In this document: in pieces, positions 1 through 10,750 of the stretch
How the letters are laid out: each line of letters begins with the position of its first letter
Numbering within the stretch: the stretch's first letter is position 1
Assembly: GCA_003999685.1 (NCBI GenBank)
Contig: CP021233.1
Span: 1,240,001 to 1,304,000, forward strand
DNA: 64,000 bases
DNA from: Taiwanofungus camphoratus
Taxonomy: Eukaryota; Basidiomycota; Agaricomycetes; Polyporales; Taiwanofungaceae
Direction: 5' to 3'
Translations under genes and position numbers: made by a program
Notes under the pieces: generated by a model
The model's database searches: none
Told to the model about the DNA's origin: nothing
The model's input: the letters and a program-made list of their open reading frames with translations, nothing else

Positions 1-1814
1 CTGAATCTACATCATGTGTCTACTATTCAGCCCAAGTCTGAACGGCAGAGGCGTGAAATCTTGAACCAATCTCGGCTCTGGCTGATCTGTCACAATCTTG
101 ATCGGTCAATGGCGACGCAGTTCGGGAAGCCGTCCACCATCAAGGAAGACTAGTAAGCATAGCAGTGTAGTGTATTATCTGAGTATTGAGCTAAGGATCG
201 GGAAAGTATCATACGAAACTCAGAGAACTGGTACAAGCAATCGCCTTGCAATCACCCGGTGCGTACATGAGTTCATTTCTGCTGTAAATGGTTCCAACCT
301 CCTTGGCATTTTTAGTACGACCTCGGTCTCTGCGCATACACTGCACTTCTCCGTGTCATGACTCGCTTCCATGATGAAATATATTCTGATCCGACATCAC
401 CAACTGGTCTAAATCGGGTTTGTTTTACATGCACTTAACCTGTGCTCAATATATTCTGACATGGTCACAGGAACTCGACTTTCGTGCGGTCACGTTAGCC
501 TATGACGAGGACATCACTAGGTATTTTGAGGAGTGGACGAGGAGATTCAGCGAAGATACAGACCTCCAAGGTTAGTGTCTTCACTGCAGGGAATTGTATA
601 AGCCTTGAACAACTCTCCCAAATGTTTTCACTTACAGATCCTGCGTGTGCCTTCCGCGCTTCGTTGTTGCCCTTGTATGTACAATTTCTCCGGACAGCTG
701 ACTCCATCTGACATATTTCCGAACAGCCTGACAAATTACTCGAGGCTGGTAATGTATTCTTTCGGCTTCCAACAAGCCTTCCGGCGCGGGATTCAGCCTG
801 AAGATCAGTTGTTGCTAGACAAAGTTCGCTACCTTCTTGCTTACTGTATATCAGCATTTATCCAAGAAAACCTTGTTAGTGTCTCCAATCTGCAAGATCA
901 GTGATATTGTGCATGGTCGACACGTTGTGCCCGAGCTCTTATATGCGCTATTCTCCCGATGGTATGCTTTTGGTTGTAATCACCGAGACCGGAACTCACG
1001 CGCGGCTCGTGCAGGCCACTTTATCTTTGCGTCATTCGCCTCCGCATTTCTTTTGAAGGTAGCCTTCCTGAGAACTGTTATTGTGAATAACACTGATTCT
1101 ATGCGATCAGCTAATGCGTCCGGAGTTCAAGAACCTCATTACAAAGGACCAGGAGACGGAGATTTTCGACTTAATAAGACGGCTGATACAGACATTAGGT
1201 TTACCCGAGATCGCCATCGATGACCGTCACACGCCCAAATTGCATGCGCGGTTCCTCGCTGGACTATTGGCGAGGCACCGTCGTGATATTGCTACCAGTG
1301 GCCGAATTCATCCACAGCATCCTCCTCCTAGTCAGATGCCCCTCGGTCCCACCAGTAGCGCGTATTCAACACAGTCTGCTCCTACTCCCTCCTCTAGTTC
1401 ATCTCCTCAGCAAGTCTTCCCGCCTGCGCCTGCTCAGGGAGGATTTCAAGATGACCACGATATGATTTCCAATCAAATGAATGTAGGCGGAATGGTTGGG
1501 GAACCGGTATATCAAGAAGAAGCTGCATACGCCGCTGGTACAGGCCCGCTGGAGACGTTCAATTTCGGAGCAACTGGAGGGTCTGGCTTTGAAGAAACTC
1601 TGGGAGCCCTGATGGCATTGCAGAGTCCGGCTTATTGGCGAGATATGATGATGCCTGGGTGAGAAATCCCACCTAGTCCTTCCTGCGCAGGAGCTAACTG
1701 GCTTTCTATGCTAGATATTCTTGGCCAGAATCCCCAGAGGCGAACGGCATGCATACGAGTTACAATCCAGGCTTCGATGGATACCAAACTGCAGAAGTAG
1801 GCTTGCATACATAG
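1..1814 (+). CDS. Zn2Cys6-type fungal transcription factor, 3' part (partial)
   Basis: The gene is open at the window's left edge. Exons that splice in frame: 1-152, 207-258, 316-417, 471-570, 638-674, then 727 onward. They carry hallmarks of the fungal-specific transcription factor middle homology region: RTWLIC-like RLWLICHNLDRSMATQFGKP, a MTRFHDEIYSDP stretch, YSFGFQQAFRRG, YMRYSPDG, then HFIFASFASAFLLK spliced to LMRPEF. From about 1114 the exon ends in a Pro/Ser/Gln-rich tail, probably disordered. A last intron (GTGAGA...TAG after 1660) leads to a short exon ending at TAG 1812-1814. The N-terminal Zn2Cys6 cluster would lie left of the window and is not seen, so the class is inferred from the middle region. 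Exon edges between 800 and 1000 are the least certain. Confidence 0.8.
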
Positions 1815-2403
1815 TGGAATCCCACTCGTTGATGTTGTCCATCGCTATCGATCTGTTTTCTTGCATTCTTGTAGTCGGAATCACGGTGTGCTGCATTTTC
1901 CCCTCAGTACAATGTAGTCTACCACCTCTCCATCGCTACATCAGCTGTACGTGTAGGTCTCTCCCCATCTATAGTACTAGTCTTTGTCTGTTCAGTGCTA
2001 TGTAATCTCATGGAATCGTATCAAAAATTATATATTTCGCGCACTCTTCGACTTATCAATTATTTAACTCTGAGCTCATTTATGTGTTTATCTAGTTAAT
2101 GTCGTCTGAGTCTCAGGCTTCACGAGGCAGACACATCGACAAGAGTTGTTTCCCAAAGGTGATACCACCTAGCAGATGGTAGTAGATATTCTGCTTTGAC
2201 CTCTGCACGCTACTTATCTGACTATGGCGGACGAGACACTTCCTTTAGTTCTCAGGTGACCCTAGGTCTCACGCTGAGTCTGAAACTCATTAAGGAATGC
2301 AGTTACGGCTTTCTGTTCGTTCTTTCCCTCAAGGTGCTTCTTGTGACTGCTGGCCAACAACAGCCTGGTGTGTATGGGCCGACGAACATCTGGTTGAACA
2401 ACC
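1815..2403. other. intergenic, no gene seen
   Basis: Spacer between the transcription factor gene and the F-box gene. Short open frames here have no recognisable protein. It should contain the 3' end of the first transcript and the promoter of the next gene. Confidence 0.6.
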
Positions 2404-3696
2404 ATGTCCATGAACGACTGCCCTGTGGAGCTCCTCGAAACAATCGTTGGTGCTTGTTCTGAGCTTGCTGACCTTCGCAGTCTGCGTGCTGTCAACAAAC
2501 TATTCTGCACTTTGAGCACGCCTCGAGTATTCCGCAACATAAACGTTAGCGATAAGCGCGAAAGCGTAGATCACCTCCTGGAATTGTCAAATAACAAGCA
2601 TCTCCCCACATTCGTGAAGTCGCTGGCATTCTATTGCCCAGATGACGTGGTGAAACAAGATCGTATAGTAGTGAAAAGTATGTAGCATTCCGTATTACGA
2701 AGTTCGCTACTACCGACTAACACTGCTATACGATCAGTACTTGAGGATGAGGAATGTCGTGTCATTCGCAGAGATCTGGAGTCCATTTTCTCCGAGTTGC
2801 ATAGGTTCCCATCACTCGACTCTCTTGAGCTGAGTTTCTTCAGGGGAATGATGTGGGAGGAGGTCGGGACCATAGAGGATGGAGCATTAACCATTGTGGA
2901 TGCTTCCAAATACTTCTTCCAACAACGGTTTATCCTGGACGCCTTGATTCGCAGTACCCCGCTACCATCGCTCAAGTCTCTCACTATTGCGAACATCGTT
3001 CCTTTTCCTGTCGCCGCCTTTGAGTTGGATACCTTTGCCCAATTGCTTGCCCCGCTGGAGCACTTCACATTTACCGTGAAGGGCCGCCATTTGACTGGCT
3101 TTCATTTCGACGAGCTGTGGGAATCGTTCTGGTCCGAGCTAGTCCCTCGCCAGATTCTCACACTGCCACAAACACATCTAACATCTCTCTCGCTTATAAG
3201 CGACCAGCCCGTGGGATGGTACCCCCGTATCGAATTCTCCGAATTGCACTATCCGAACCTGCGTGCGCTGGAACTAGGTGGATTCACGTTTGATCGGCAT
3301 CGACGTATCGAGGATTTCATATTGCGTCATTGTGCGACACTCAACAGTCTTGTACTCGACTCGTGTCCGATGCAAGCTATTGGTGTTGGTGGTGGTGGGC
3401 TTATCAACCCTGTCGTTCCCCACCGCCGCTGGGCCGAAGTGTGCGAGCGCTTTCACGAGTTGACAGAGCTTCTACAGCTACAGATCCTGATAAGGACAGA
3501 ATGGGGTTTCGATATAGTTAACGAAGTGCGGGAGGAAATGTGCTTCTACTACACAAGAAGCCTGACAAGTTATGGGTATGATCGGCGAATGGAAGTAGAC
3601 CGTCCTGTTCCGGCGATTGAGGAGGAGGACAAGGTTGCCCTGGAGACCCTCATGGACGTCATCAACGCGAGAAGGCAGGCTAGAGGTTTGCGATAG
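2404..3696 (+). CDS. F-box protein with LRR-like body
   Basis: Two exons, 2404-2677 and 2738-3696, joined across a 60-nt intron (GTATGT...CAG); the product is about 410 residues. Residues 5-45 form an F-box (CPVELLETIVGACSELADLR, then LRAVNKLFCTLSTPRVFRNI), the Skp1-binding module of SCF ubiquitin ligases. The rest has leucine-rich segments (LDSLELSFF, LPSLKSLTI, LTSLSL, LRALELGGF, LNSLVLDSC) at intervals suggesting degenerate leucine-rich repeats that would bind a substrate. Such F-box/LRR proteins form large families in Agaricomycetes. The start is the first ATG giving a complete F-box. The substrate cannot be named. The stop lies about 40 nt before the duplicated PRP46 fragment. Confidence 0.8.
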
Positions 3697-3734
3697 TCAT
3701 TGAATCTTTCATCTATGCGAGCTGGTTGTAGATG

Positions 3735-3828
3735 CCCGGCGGCAAGAGCGTCATTACGTGTCTGTTAGACTTTTTACTCATGTAATTCTAAGGCGACAAT
3801 GGCACGCTTACGTTGTGGGACTACAACA
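3735..3828 (+). pseudogene. PRP46 fragment, left half (intron 5 and start of exon 6)
   Basis: These bases closely match 31885-31975 of the intact PRP46 gene: the end of exon 5, the whole of intron 5 and the first part of exon 6 (ggcacgcttacgttgtggga). Similarity stops abruptly after tacaaca, where YR retroelement sequence begins. The other half resumes near 17047. It is a duplicated non-functional fragment. Confidence 0.85.
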
Positions 3829-4043
3829 TTTCGGCTTCTAAGCGAGCGCGAGGCACGAGCGCGACCATAGAATATAGTCTACGTACGGATTAGGCAGTGC
3901 GACGCGCTCTCTCTTATCCAGCGTCGCACACTGCAAAAACACTGCTCGACGACACAGTTCTCAGTCGACAGTGTCGCTTTGAATTTCATAATTGATATAG
4001 AGTACCTTGAGACTAGTATCCTAGGCAGTAACACGTCAGAGCA

Positions 4044-5585
4044 ATGCAGAGACTACTATCGGATCCATCCGAGGCCCAATGTCCAGACTATGCATCTCCG
4101 AGATATGCAGCTACTCGGGCATCATGTATCAATGCCAACACTACTGAGGCTCAAGCAATCCAGCTGCTGATAAACATATGGCATGAAGCCAATCAGGTGG
4201 ATAGACAACAGTGGCAAAACCAGCTAGATGAACAGGCAGCAATACTAGAAAACCACATTCATCTAGCAGAGGAAGCTGAGACACATCGGCGTGAAGCTGC
4301 AAAGATCGAAGAAGAAGCCACACGGAAGGAAGAACTAAAGAAGAACAAAGGGAAATACATTCCTATTCCAGACCGAGATGCACCAATCATCACACCAGTT
4401 CTTCCGGCAACTTATGCAGTCAGGAAGATGGAAAAAGGTCTGTATGTGGAGATGTACTATTACACTAACAAGGGGCTTGACGAGGCAATCAATGTCACTG
4501 GCACAATTGATGATGAAGCAATGGTTCTCCAACAAAATGCAAATGGAACAACGGCGTGGGTACCTGCTGCCGCAATCAGAGATGCGCATGGTGTTATCGA
4601 TGACAAGGATCTGGTGTGGGAAGATTTCTGCCAGGCAGTTCCGAGAATGATCCTTGCCATGGAACAAGCTGGATGGCTTGCGGAGCGAGTCCTCATGGTC
4701 GCAACGTTCTGGGGAAATCTTCAGATTCATCCAATGCGGTCATCGAGAGATCCATTGGATCAGAAGACGCTACTGCTCTATCAAGCGGAGCAGCGGAAAC
4801 TGTGGCATATGGCCATCCCCTCAGCACAGGGTGCATGAAATCTATCACGAATCAGTGAAGAGATCTTAGAAAAAACCAGGGCACGAGTTTACTGGGAAGA
4901 CCGACGACAAAAAGACAATCAGAGAGATTTGTATGTCCATAATATTCATATGCCTTAGAAATTTATACTCACATTACCCCCCCCCCCCACCTTCTTTCAA
5001 TGTCGGGATTTATCTCCCTTTTTTCATCCTATTCCATCTGCCATCAAATGCCATCTGCCATCATACGCCATCAATCAATGTGCCATCATGTGCCATCGCA
5101 AAGCCGAGCTGAACAGCGCAGTATGCAAAATCCGAATATGGTGATATCCTTGCCAAGACACTTGAGTCATGCCCAAAGCAGCTCGAACATTGGTCGAGTG
5201 CCATCAGATAGCCATCAGCATGCCAATGTGAGAACTGCGGCACAACCTTATCCATCTCGAAAACAGAATTTTCAAGCCGGCACAAGTGGACGTGTCCTCT
5301 CTGCTTGTGCCATCTGTCTTGGACGTCATCAACACCGTGTCATGGAATGCTGCGACACAAGCATATGGGACAAAACACACTCATCTCTGGCGCAGCGAAT
5401 CAACAAAGTTCTCTCGCTGTGAGACGGCCGAGCCCTATGCTTCAATTGGCAACGCCCCGAAGGATGCACAAGCAGGAACCACGACGAACATCATTTATGC
5501 TCAGGGTGTGGACAGAACACTCACGGAGCTCAGCAGTGTCCTCGAGCAGAGAAAGCATCAACCTATCACACCGTATAAAAGAGAT
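4044..5585 (+). pseudogene. gag-like protein of the YR element, broken
   Basis: The frame opening at 4044 has a helical, charged region (about residues 45-110) followed by a conserved block to about residue 260. It ends at TGA 4836-4838, but the same frame continues with recognisable protein (ISEEILEKTRARVYWEDRR) to about 4930. The following part (5000-5422) includes a Cys/His stretch, CAICLGRHQHRVMECC. After a second in-frame TGA (5420-5422) come two more zinc-binding motifs, CFNWQRPEGC and CSGCGQNTHGAQQC, ending at a TAA near 5583. It therefore looks like one gag ORF with at least two nonsense codons and perhaps an intron near 4931 (a GTATGT is present). It would bind element RNA. Confidence 0.65.
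5034..5099. repeat. TGCCATC-type minisatellite inside gag
   Basis: The heptamer TGCCATC or slight variants (cgccatc, tgccatca) recurs about seven times in some 65 bp, with short spacers. It sits between two parts of the gag frame, just downstream of a run of about a dozen C at 4978-4989. Confidence 0.7.
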
Positions 5586-7553
5586 CATTGGAAGATTTAC
5601 TTACAGAGCGCGGGACTTCTTCCGAAATATGATCTTCTACTGGCAGGCTTGCGAAATGGCTTCATCATCAACATACCTGATATATCACATACACAAACTC
5701 CATCTAACACAGATTCTGTACTTGATTTCTCGCATGAATTTGAAAATATTGTTGCCACGGAGACAAGAAAAGGCCGATACATTGGTCCATTCTCAAAGGA
5801 TGCACTTGAGCAGCTTATTGGGCCTTTTCAGACATCACTGTTCTCTATCATTCCAAAGCCAGGAAAGCCAGGCAAGTATCAGATTGTTCAGAATTTCTCC
5901 TTTCCTCGTCGTCCATCCGTTCAATTTCCAAACCCCTCTATCAATTCCACCATTAATTCCGATGACTTTCCGAGCACATGGGGGACCTTCACCATCATTG
6001 CGCAACTTATTCGAGAACTACCCCCAGGTTCACAAGCAGCCACACGAGATGTGGCAGAAGCCTATCGCACCATTCCACTTCACTACTCACAGTGGCCAGG
6101 ATCAGTGGTATGTACAGGAGACAACGAGTTTCGAATGGACACTTGTGTATCCTTCGGGAGCACACCATCATCAGGAGTATATGGCTATGTTGCAGATGCC
6201 GAAAATGATATTTTTAGATCACAAGGGATACTGCCGCTATCGAAATGGGTGGATGATCACCTCTTTGTTCGAATTCTTCGACAGGAGCTTCAGCAATACA
6301 ACAGTCATCGCAGCGACTTACATCAAAATCCAGCCACACGAGAACGCCATCATGATGGAGGACGCATCTGGTATGGCACAAAATCCTCAGCCAACAATGT
6401 CAGTAGGGAGTCTGATGAAGACTACACTTTCGCATGCAAAGACCTATCATCATCTTCACCACGAAGCCAGGATGAGGCCAAGTACACCTACAACTTCACT
6501 GACATTGACGCCCTTTCAAGTGACCTTGGCATTCCATGGGAGCGCAGCAAGGACATTGCCTTCGCATTTACGGCAACATTCATTGGCCTGGTATGGAACC
6601 TTACGCAAGCGACAGTCAGTCTCGCAGCAACGAAGACGGCGAAATACCAACAAGCGATCCGTGATTGGCAACATCAAAGCAGGCATACCCTTCTCGAGGT
6701 ACAAAGGCTCTACGGCAAGTTGTTACATGCCTGCCTGGTTGTTCCCAGAGGACGTGCGTATCTCACTGGACTGGAGACCATGCTCGGAATCTGCTCTGAT
6801 CGCCCTTTCATGCCATACGCACCTGCCAAAGGTGTCACCGCAGATCTGGAATGGTGGGCTGCCATCCTCAGCCAGGCTGCTCCAGGACCCATACGGTCCA
6901 TACCAGACAGCAACATCGAGGTCGTCGATATCGGAGCATTCTCAGATGCCAGTTCAGGCATTGGCATTGGCGTCATCATCAATGGCTGGTGGCGAGCTTG
7001 GCGGCTTATCCCAGGATGGCAAACATTGGATGGACGCAGAGATATTGGATGGGCAGAGGCAGTCGGATTTGAACTTGCAGTACACACCCTCACCAGGACT
7101 CGCGGCTTTACGAGCCATTACAGGATATACGGGGACAACCAGGGCGTTGTTGATGGATGGCGAAACAGCCGAAGTCGCAGCAAAGCCATCAATGCCGTTT
7201 TCAAAAGAATTCATCAGTACCTCACCGAAGGCAACAATCCCGAGTGCATACACACAGCCTACATACCCAGCAAGCACAATCCAGCAGATGCCCCATCTCG
7301 GGGTGTCTACTCATCCAAGTCCCTCCTCCTCCCACCACTCGAGCTTCCATCAGAACTCGGACGCTTTATTATCGATGCTGAAGAACCCTACACAGCTACA
7401 AAGCTACGATGCCTCCGAGAGGGACGTTATCCAAAAGCGATCGCAAAGTCAATTGCGAACGCTGTCGCAGATACTCGTGCCCATGAACAATTTGACACGG
7501 ACGACTTCCGTGACAAGTGCATCTACAGCAGTCTCCAGGATGACGACCATTGA
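5286..7553 (+). CDS. Reverse transcriptase-RNase H of the YR element
   Basis: A long ORF overlapping the end of gag in another frame. The middle carries reverse-transcriptase blocks: SLFSIIPKPGKPGKYQIVQN, the DVAEAYRTIPLH motif with its catalytic Asp, and LSKWVDDHLFV with the catalytic VDD. The C-terminal third is RNase H-like: GAFSDASSGIGIGVIING, an acidic WAEAVGFEL, YGDNQGVVDGW and HTAYIPSKHNPADAPSRG. This would copy element RNA into DNA. The N-terminal ~100 codons overlap gag and may not be translated in this frame. The C-terminus overlaps the recombinase start by 14 nt. Confidence 0.8.
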   Translation: MDVSSLLVPSVLDVINTVSWNAATQAYGTKHTHLWRSESTKFSRCETAEPYASIGNAPKDAQAGTTTNIIYAQGVDRTLTELSSVLEQRKHQPITPYKRDHWKIYLQSAGLLPKYDLLLAGLRNGFIINIPDISHTQTPSNTDSVLDFSHEFENIVATETRKGRYIGPFSKDALEQLIGPFQTSLFSIIPKPGKPGKYQIVQNFSFPRRPSVQFPNPSINSTINSDDFPSTWGTFTIIAQLIRELPPGSQAATRDVAEAYRTIPLHYSQWPGSVVCTGDNEFRMDTCVSFGSTPSSGVYGYVADAENDIFRSQGILPLSKWVDDHLFVRILRQELQQYNSHRSDLHQNPATRERHHDGGRIWYGTKSSANNVSRESDEDYTFACKDLSSSSPRSQDEAKYTYNFTDIDALSSDLGIPWERSKDIAFAFTATFIGLVWNLTQATVSLAATKTAKYQQAIRDWQHQSRHTLLEVQRLYGKLLHACLVVPRGRAYLTGLETMLGICSDRPFMPYAPAKGVTADLEWWAAILSQAAPGPIRSIPDSNIEVVDIGAFSDASSGIGIGVIINGWWRAWRLIPGWQTLDGRRDIGWAEAVGFELAVHTLTRTRGFTSHYRIYGDNQGVVDGWRNSRSRSKAINAVFKRIHQYLTEGNNPECIHTAYIPSKHNPADAPSRGVYSSKSLLLPPLELPSELGRFIIDAEEPYTATKLRCLREGRYPKAIAKSIANAVADTRAHEQFDTDDFRDKCIYSSLQDDDH

Positions 7554-8551
7554 TGGTACTCAGCGTTTCTCGGCTCCCCTTCCATCATCGACATCTGCAT
7601 ATAACACACCAAAACCATATCGAGTAGGGTTGACTCCCATACCATCAAACTTGCGTCCCCACTGCCTTGCACGAGATCGGCTACGACTCTGGCGACCATT
7701 GACATCGCGCACACCCAAAGATCAGCAAGGGAAGCCAATCACCATAACAGATGCTGACCTTGACCGGGTGCTAGCAGTCATTACAGTGTCATGGGCACAA
7801 GGCACTCGGGAGACGTATGGGGCAGGTCTTCTGGTATTTCACGTCTTCTGTGATACTCGCAACATTCCAGAGTCGCAGCGTTGCCCGGCTGGCAATGTTC
7901 TTATGTTAGCATTCATCGCAAGTTGTGCAGGAGCATATTCAGGCAAGTCGTTAGCCAACTATTTCTATGCAATCAAAGCATGGCATACCCTGCATGGCCA
8001 GCCTTGGGAGATGAACCATGCCGAAATGAATGCAGCGCTCGATGGCGCTACCAAACTTGCTCCACCCACCTCCAGAAGACCGAAGCGTCACCCCTTCACC
8101 ATTGACTTCATCACCCAGCTTCGGTCAAAACTCGATATCACATTACCACTGGACGCAGCAGTTTTCGCATGCCTGACAACGACGTTCTTTAGCATGGCAA
8201 GACTAGGTGAATTCACACTAACAAATTCCAAAGCTTTCGACCACCAGACGCACGTCACACCCAGTGATATCTCGACCAGGCAAGACCGTCATGGCTTGGA
8301 TGTCACAGTCTTCCATATCCCACGCACCAAAGTCACCGCAGTGGAAGGGGAAGATGTCTATTGGGCCATCCAAATGGGACTTGCGGATCCCGCAGCAGCA
8401 CTCGCAAACCACCTCGCCGTCAACAAACCACCAAGAGATGGACCGCTTTTCGCACGACGACATCGACAAGGCATGGAGCCACTTACACGATTGGTTTTTC
8501 TGAAACGGCTCAACATTGCAGTGAGCGCGCTTGGAGTCGAGTCGCTCAAAG
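7540..8551 (+). pseudogene. Tyrosine recombinase of the YR element, 5' part (split by Ty3 insertion)
   Basis: Opens at ATG 7540, overlapping the RT stop. The encoded segment has an N-terminal SAM-like helical domain (TRETYGAGLLVFHVFCDTRN) and the catalytic domain's first Arg in FFSMARLGEFTL. The frame runs to VESLKV, where the LTR begins after CAAAG. The remaining catalytic part is at 16582-16786. The enzyme would integrate circular element DNA by recombination. With 8 kb inserted it cannot yield a full product. Confidence 0.85.
8547..8551. repeat. Left target-site duplication CAAAG
   Basis: The 5 bp before the left LTR, CAAAG, recur at 16582-16586 directly after the right LTR. Five-bp duplications fit Ty3-type integrases. 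Confidence 0.95.
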
Positions 8552-9028
8552 TGATACAAATTGGTATCTCGGATCCTAGATATTGCCTCACACGTGAGGG
8601 CCTGACCACGATAGGAGGTGGCGAGGTCTTATGGTCGATATAGACCGAGTGTCGTGAAGTCCGTAGACTCGAGCGAGTATCACTCAGATGTGAGCGAGAG
8701 GATACAAGACACGAATATAATGGTAACCAGATCAGACTTAAGGTCCGACCTAAACTAAGTACAGGCTATATATACAAGTACGTATCGTGAGCACGGACCA
8801 AGAACTACTCTAGGGCAGGAGGTCCGAGATATGGTACGACTATAGATAGATAGAAAGTGGTACGATCCGGGCGTATTAGCAATACGTATGAGTGATGAGG
8901 AATGTGGTAAGCGGCCCGGATATGAGTCAGAGTCTTATGCGTAAGCGGGGCCGATCCGGGGCCCGTACAGTAATAGTCTTATATGTAAGTAACGACCATG
9001 ATAATGACAAGAAATAGAAATTGTATCA
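8552..9028 (-). repeat. LTR (3' LTR in the coding sense)
   Basis: 477 bp, starting TGATACAAATT and ending AATTGTATCA, so the ends are inverted repeats with TG...CA. It contains a TATATATA stretch near 8767-8774. It appears identical to the right LTR. Confidence 0.95.
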
Positions 9029-9044
9029 TTACCCCCTTACTAAA
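9029..9044 (-). other. Polypurine tract
   Basis: On the coding strand the bases just upstream of the 3' LTR read TTAGTAAGGGGGTAA, a purine-rich primer for plus-strand DNA synthesis in LTR elements. Confidence 0.75.
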
Positions 9045-9298
9045 GGTCGATCTCTGAACGACCCTACTTGATTTTCCGTTAAATAAAAATGTTCGTCAGC
9101 CGTGCGGGTGTTTCACCGCGTACCATGAGGGTGTTTCACCTCGAACCTTGAGAGTGTTTCGTCTCGTACCTTGTGAGACAGACAGCGACCGGGTAAGGAC
9201 CCGCGACATCGTGTAGGCCTCGTGCAATGTAGGCATGTGGGCGGCCGGGTAAGGACCCAGCACCGCTTGCAACCTACCGCCTCAAGCAAACAGTACCC
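9045..9298 (-). other. 3' untranslated region of the chromovirus
   Basis: Between the ORF3 stop and the polypurine tract. It holds short near-repeats (gtgtttcaccgcgtacc, gtgtttcacctcgaacc, gtgtttcgtctcgtacc) and two ccgggtaaggacc copies. No ORF is seen. Confidence 0.6.
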
Positions 9299-10708
9299 CT
9301 ACTGCTCACCATCCCCGTACAGTTCGAACTCGTAGTCGTCCCATTCGTTGTCGTTCATGTAGGAGTTCGTGGGCGGGTCGTAATTCCCGCGGCGGTAAAC
9401 AGGTGGTGGAGAAACGACATGGGGGACGTGATAGCTCGATGGGGGAGGTGGGGCGACTGGGGAGGGAGTGAATCGGCCATCGGGGTCACGGGTGAAGGGG
9501 CCAGTACTTGCCCCGGGTTCTGCCAGGTGTTGATTGGGCGGTATACCCGGTCCGGACAAATGGTTGAGTGATGGCCCGGGTGCGCGTGAGTGAGGGTAAG
9601 GCGTATTGGTCCGTGAGGGACCGGCCGTTGCGTTGGTGTGAGGGGCGGGAGGTCCATTGCTTCGGGTGTGGGACGGGATAGGGGGGAGTGGTTGTTCTCT
9701 TCTGGACATAAGAACACGTGGAGGGTTGGTGGCGGACATGACAGGAATGGGTGCCTGTGTGGGGCGATGGATCGAGTCGACCATTTCGCGGCGACGTCCC
9801 TCTCCCGGGGCAGGCAGGATGGGCGGGGCGGAGGCGTGGCGGGCTACCGTGCACTCTCTGGATAGATGTCCAGGAGCAGTGCGATGGCATCTGGCACAAG
9901 TGTAGTCTGGGCAATCACGTACCCAATGCATCATGCTGCCGCAGGCGTGGCAGCGTCCTCGTGGTCTCCAGTTGGGTCCGGGGCGCATGTAGTTCGGGAG
10001 GGAGTCGATCCGGCTAGGGACGGCTCCGATGGACTCTTGTCCGGCCGGGGTGTTAATGAAGGTTTGAAGGGGATTTTCAGGTTCAGGGGGCGGGGTGGGT
10101 CCGCGTGTGACGATGTCGGGTTGAGATCGCCGTACGAACCTGGCGTGGCTGGTTCGTTGATGCGGGGAGATCATGTCCTGAAGGTGGCGAGCCATGGACA
10201 TATCATCCATTCGTCGTAAGGTGCGGATCACCTTGAAATCTAGTTGCCGGACCCTGTCCTTCCATATGGCCAGCTGCTCGGTTGCGTCATCCACTGCTCC
10301 TAAGTATTGCAGCCTAGCGTCAATGTATTCTCCGAATGCCTCCTGCTCGTCCTGGTTGTTTCGCGTATTTGGTAGGGATCTAAGCAGGCGTGCGATGTCC
10401 TTTGAGTGTCGAGTGAGGATGTCAAGAAGGATTGGGTCCACATCGTAGAGGCAACGAGGATGGTAGATGATGTTGGCTTGTCGGGGTAAAGCTCCTTCTC
10501 CTGGGACGGGGTTGCGAAATTGTGCGGCGGTTTGAAACCCAAAGAGTGGGCTCTGTCCATTGGATGTCGAGGATGCCGATGACGAGGATGGTGTTACCGT
10601 GGGAGAGGTGACCGTCTGGGGTGTGCGGGTAGCACGTCGAGTGGCAAGAAAGGCACGGGCTCGGCCACGAGCGGCAGCTTGAGCGGTGGTGTTGGACTGG
10701 CGAGGCAT
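9299..10708 (-). CDS. ORF3: zinc-knuckle protein downstream of pol
   Basis: 469 codons, starting 42 nt after the pol stop on the coding strand. An Arg/Ala/Ser/Thr-rich N-terminus is followed by a helical region (about residues 75-190). Then come two zinc knuckles near residues 255-290: CHACGSMMHWVRDC (C-x2-C-x4-H-x4-C) and CARCHRTAPGHLSREC (C-x2-C-x6-H-x4-C). The last ~180 residues are Pro-rich with an acidic end. It occupies the position of env in retroviruses but has no signal peptide or membrane segment, and it looks like a second gag/nucleocapsid. Role unknown; RNA binding is inferred from the knuckles. Confidence 0.8.
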   Translation of the reverse strand: MPRQSNTTAQAAARGRARAFLATRRATRTPQTVTSPTVTPSSSSASSTSNGQSPLFGFQTAAQFRNPVPGEGALPRQANIIYHPRCLYDVDPILLDILTRHSKDIARLLRSLPNTRNNQDEQEAFGEYIDARLQYLGAVDDATEQLAIWKDRVRQLDFKVIRTLRRMDDMSMARHLQDMISPHQRTSHARFVRRSQPDIVTRGPTPPPEPENPLQTFINTPAGQESIGAVPSRIDSLPNYMRPGPNWRPRGRCHACGSMMHWVRDCPDYTCARCHRTAPGHLSRECTVARHASAPPILPAPGEGRRREMVDSIHRPTQAPIPVMSATNPPRVLMSRREQPLPPIPSHTRSNGPPAPHTNATAGPSRTNTPYPHSRAPGPSLNHLSGPGIPPNQHLAEPGASTGPFTRDPDGRFTPSPVAPPPPSSYHVPHVVSPPPVYRRGNYDPPTNSYMNDNEWDDYEFELYGDGEQ

Positions 10709-10750
10709 GTTGCTAGTGGGTGGTAGTTCGTCTGACGGAGTGAACTGATC

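Noticed and set aside
5305-8643. Single 1,112-codon ORF on the plus strand
   Set aside because: Only its part from 7540 is recombinase; the earlier part is a shadow frame of gag and RT, and its last 30 codons run into the LTR.
8552-9028. Terminator or promoter of a host gene
   Set aside because: It is an LTR, identical to the one at 16105.
9299-10708. Env-like gene
   Set aside because: No signal peptide, transmembrane segment or glycoprotein features; zinc knuckles point to nucleic-acid binding.
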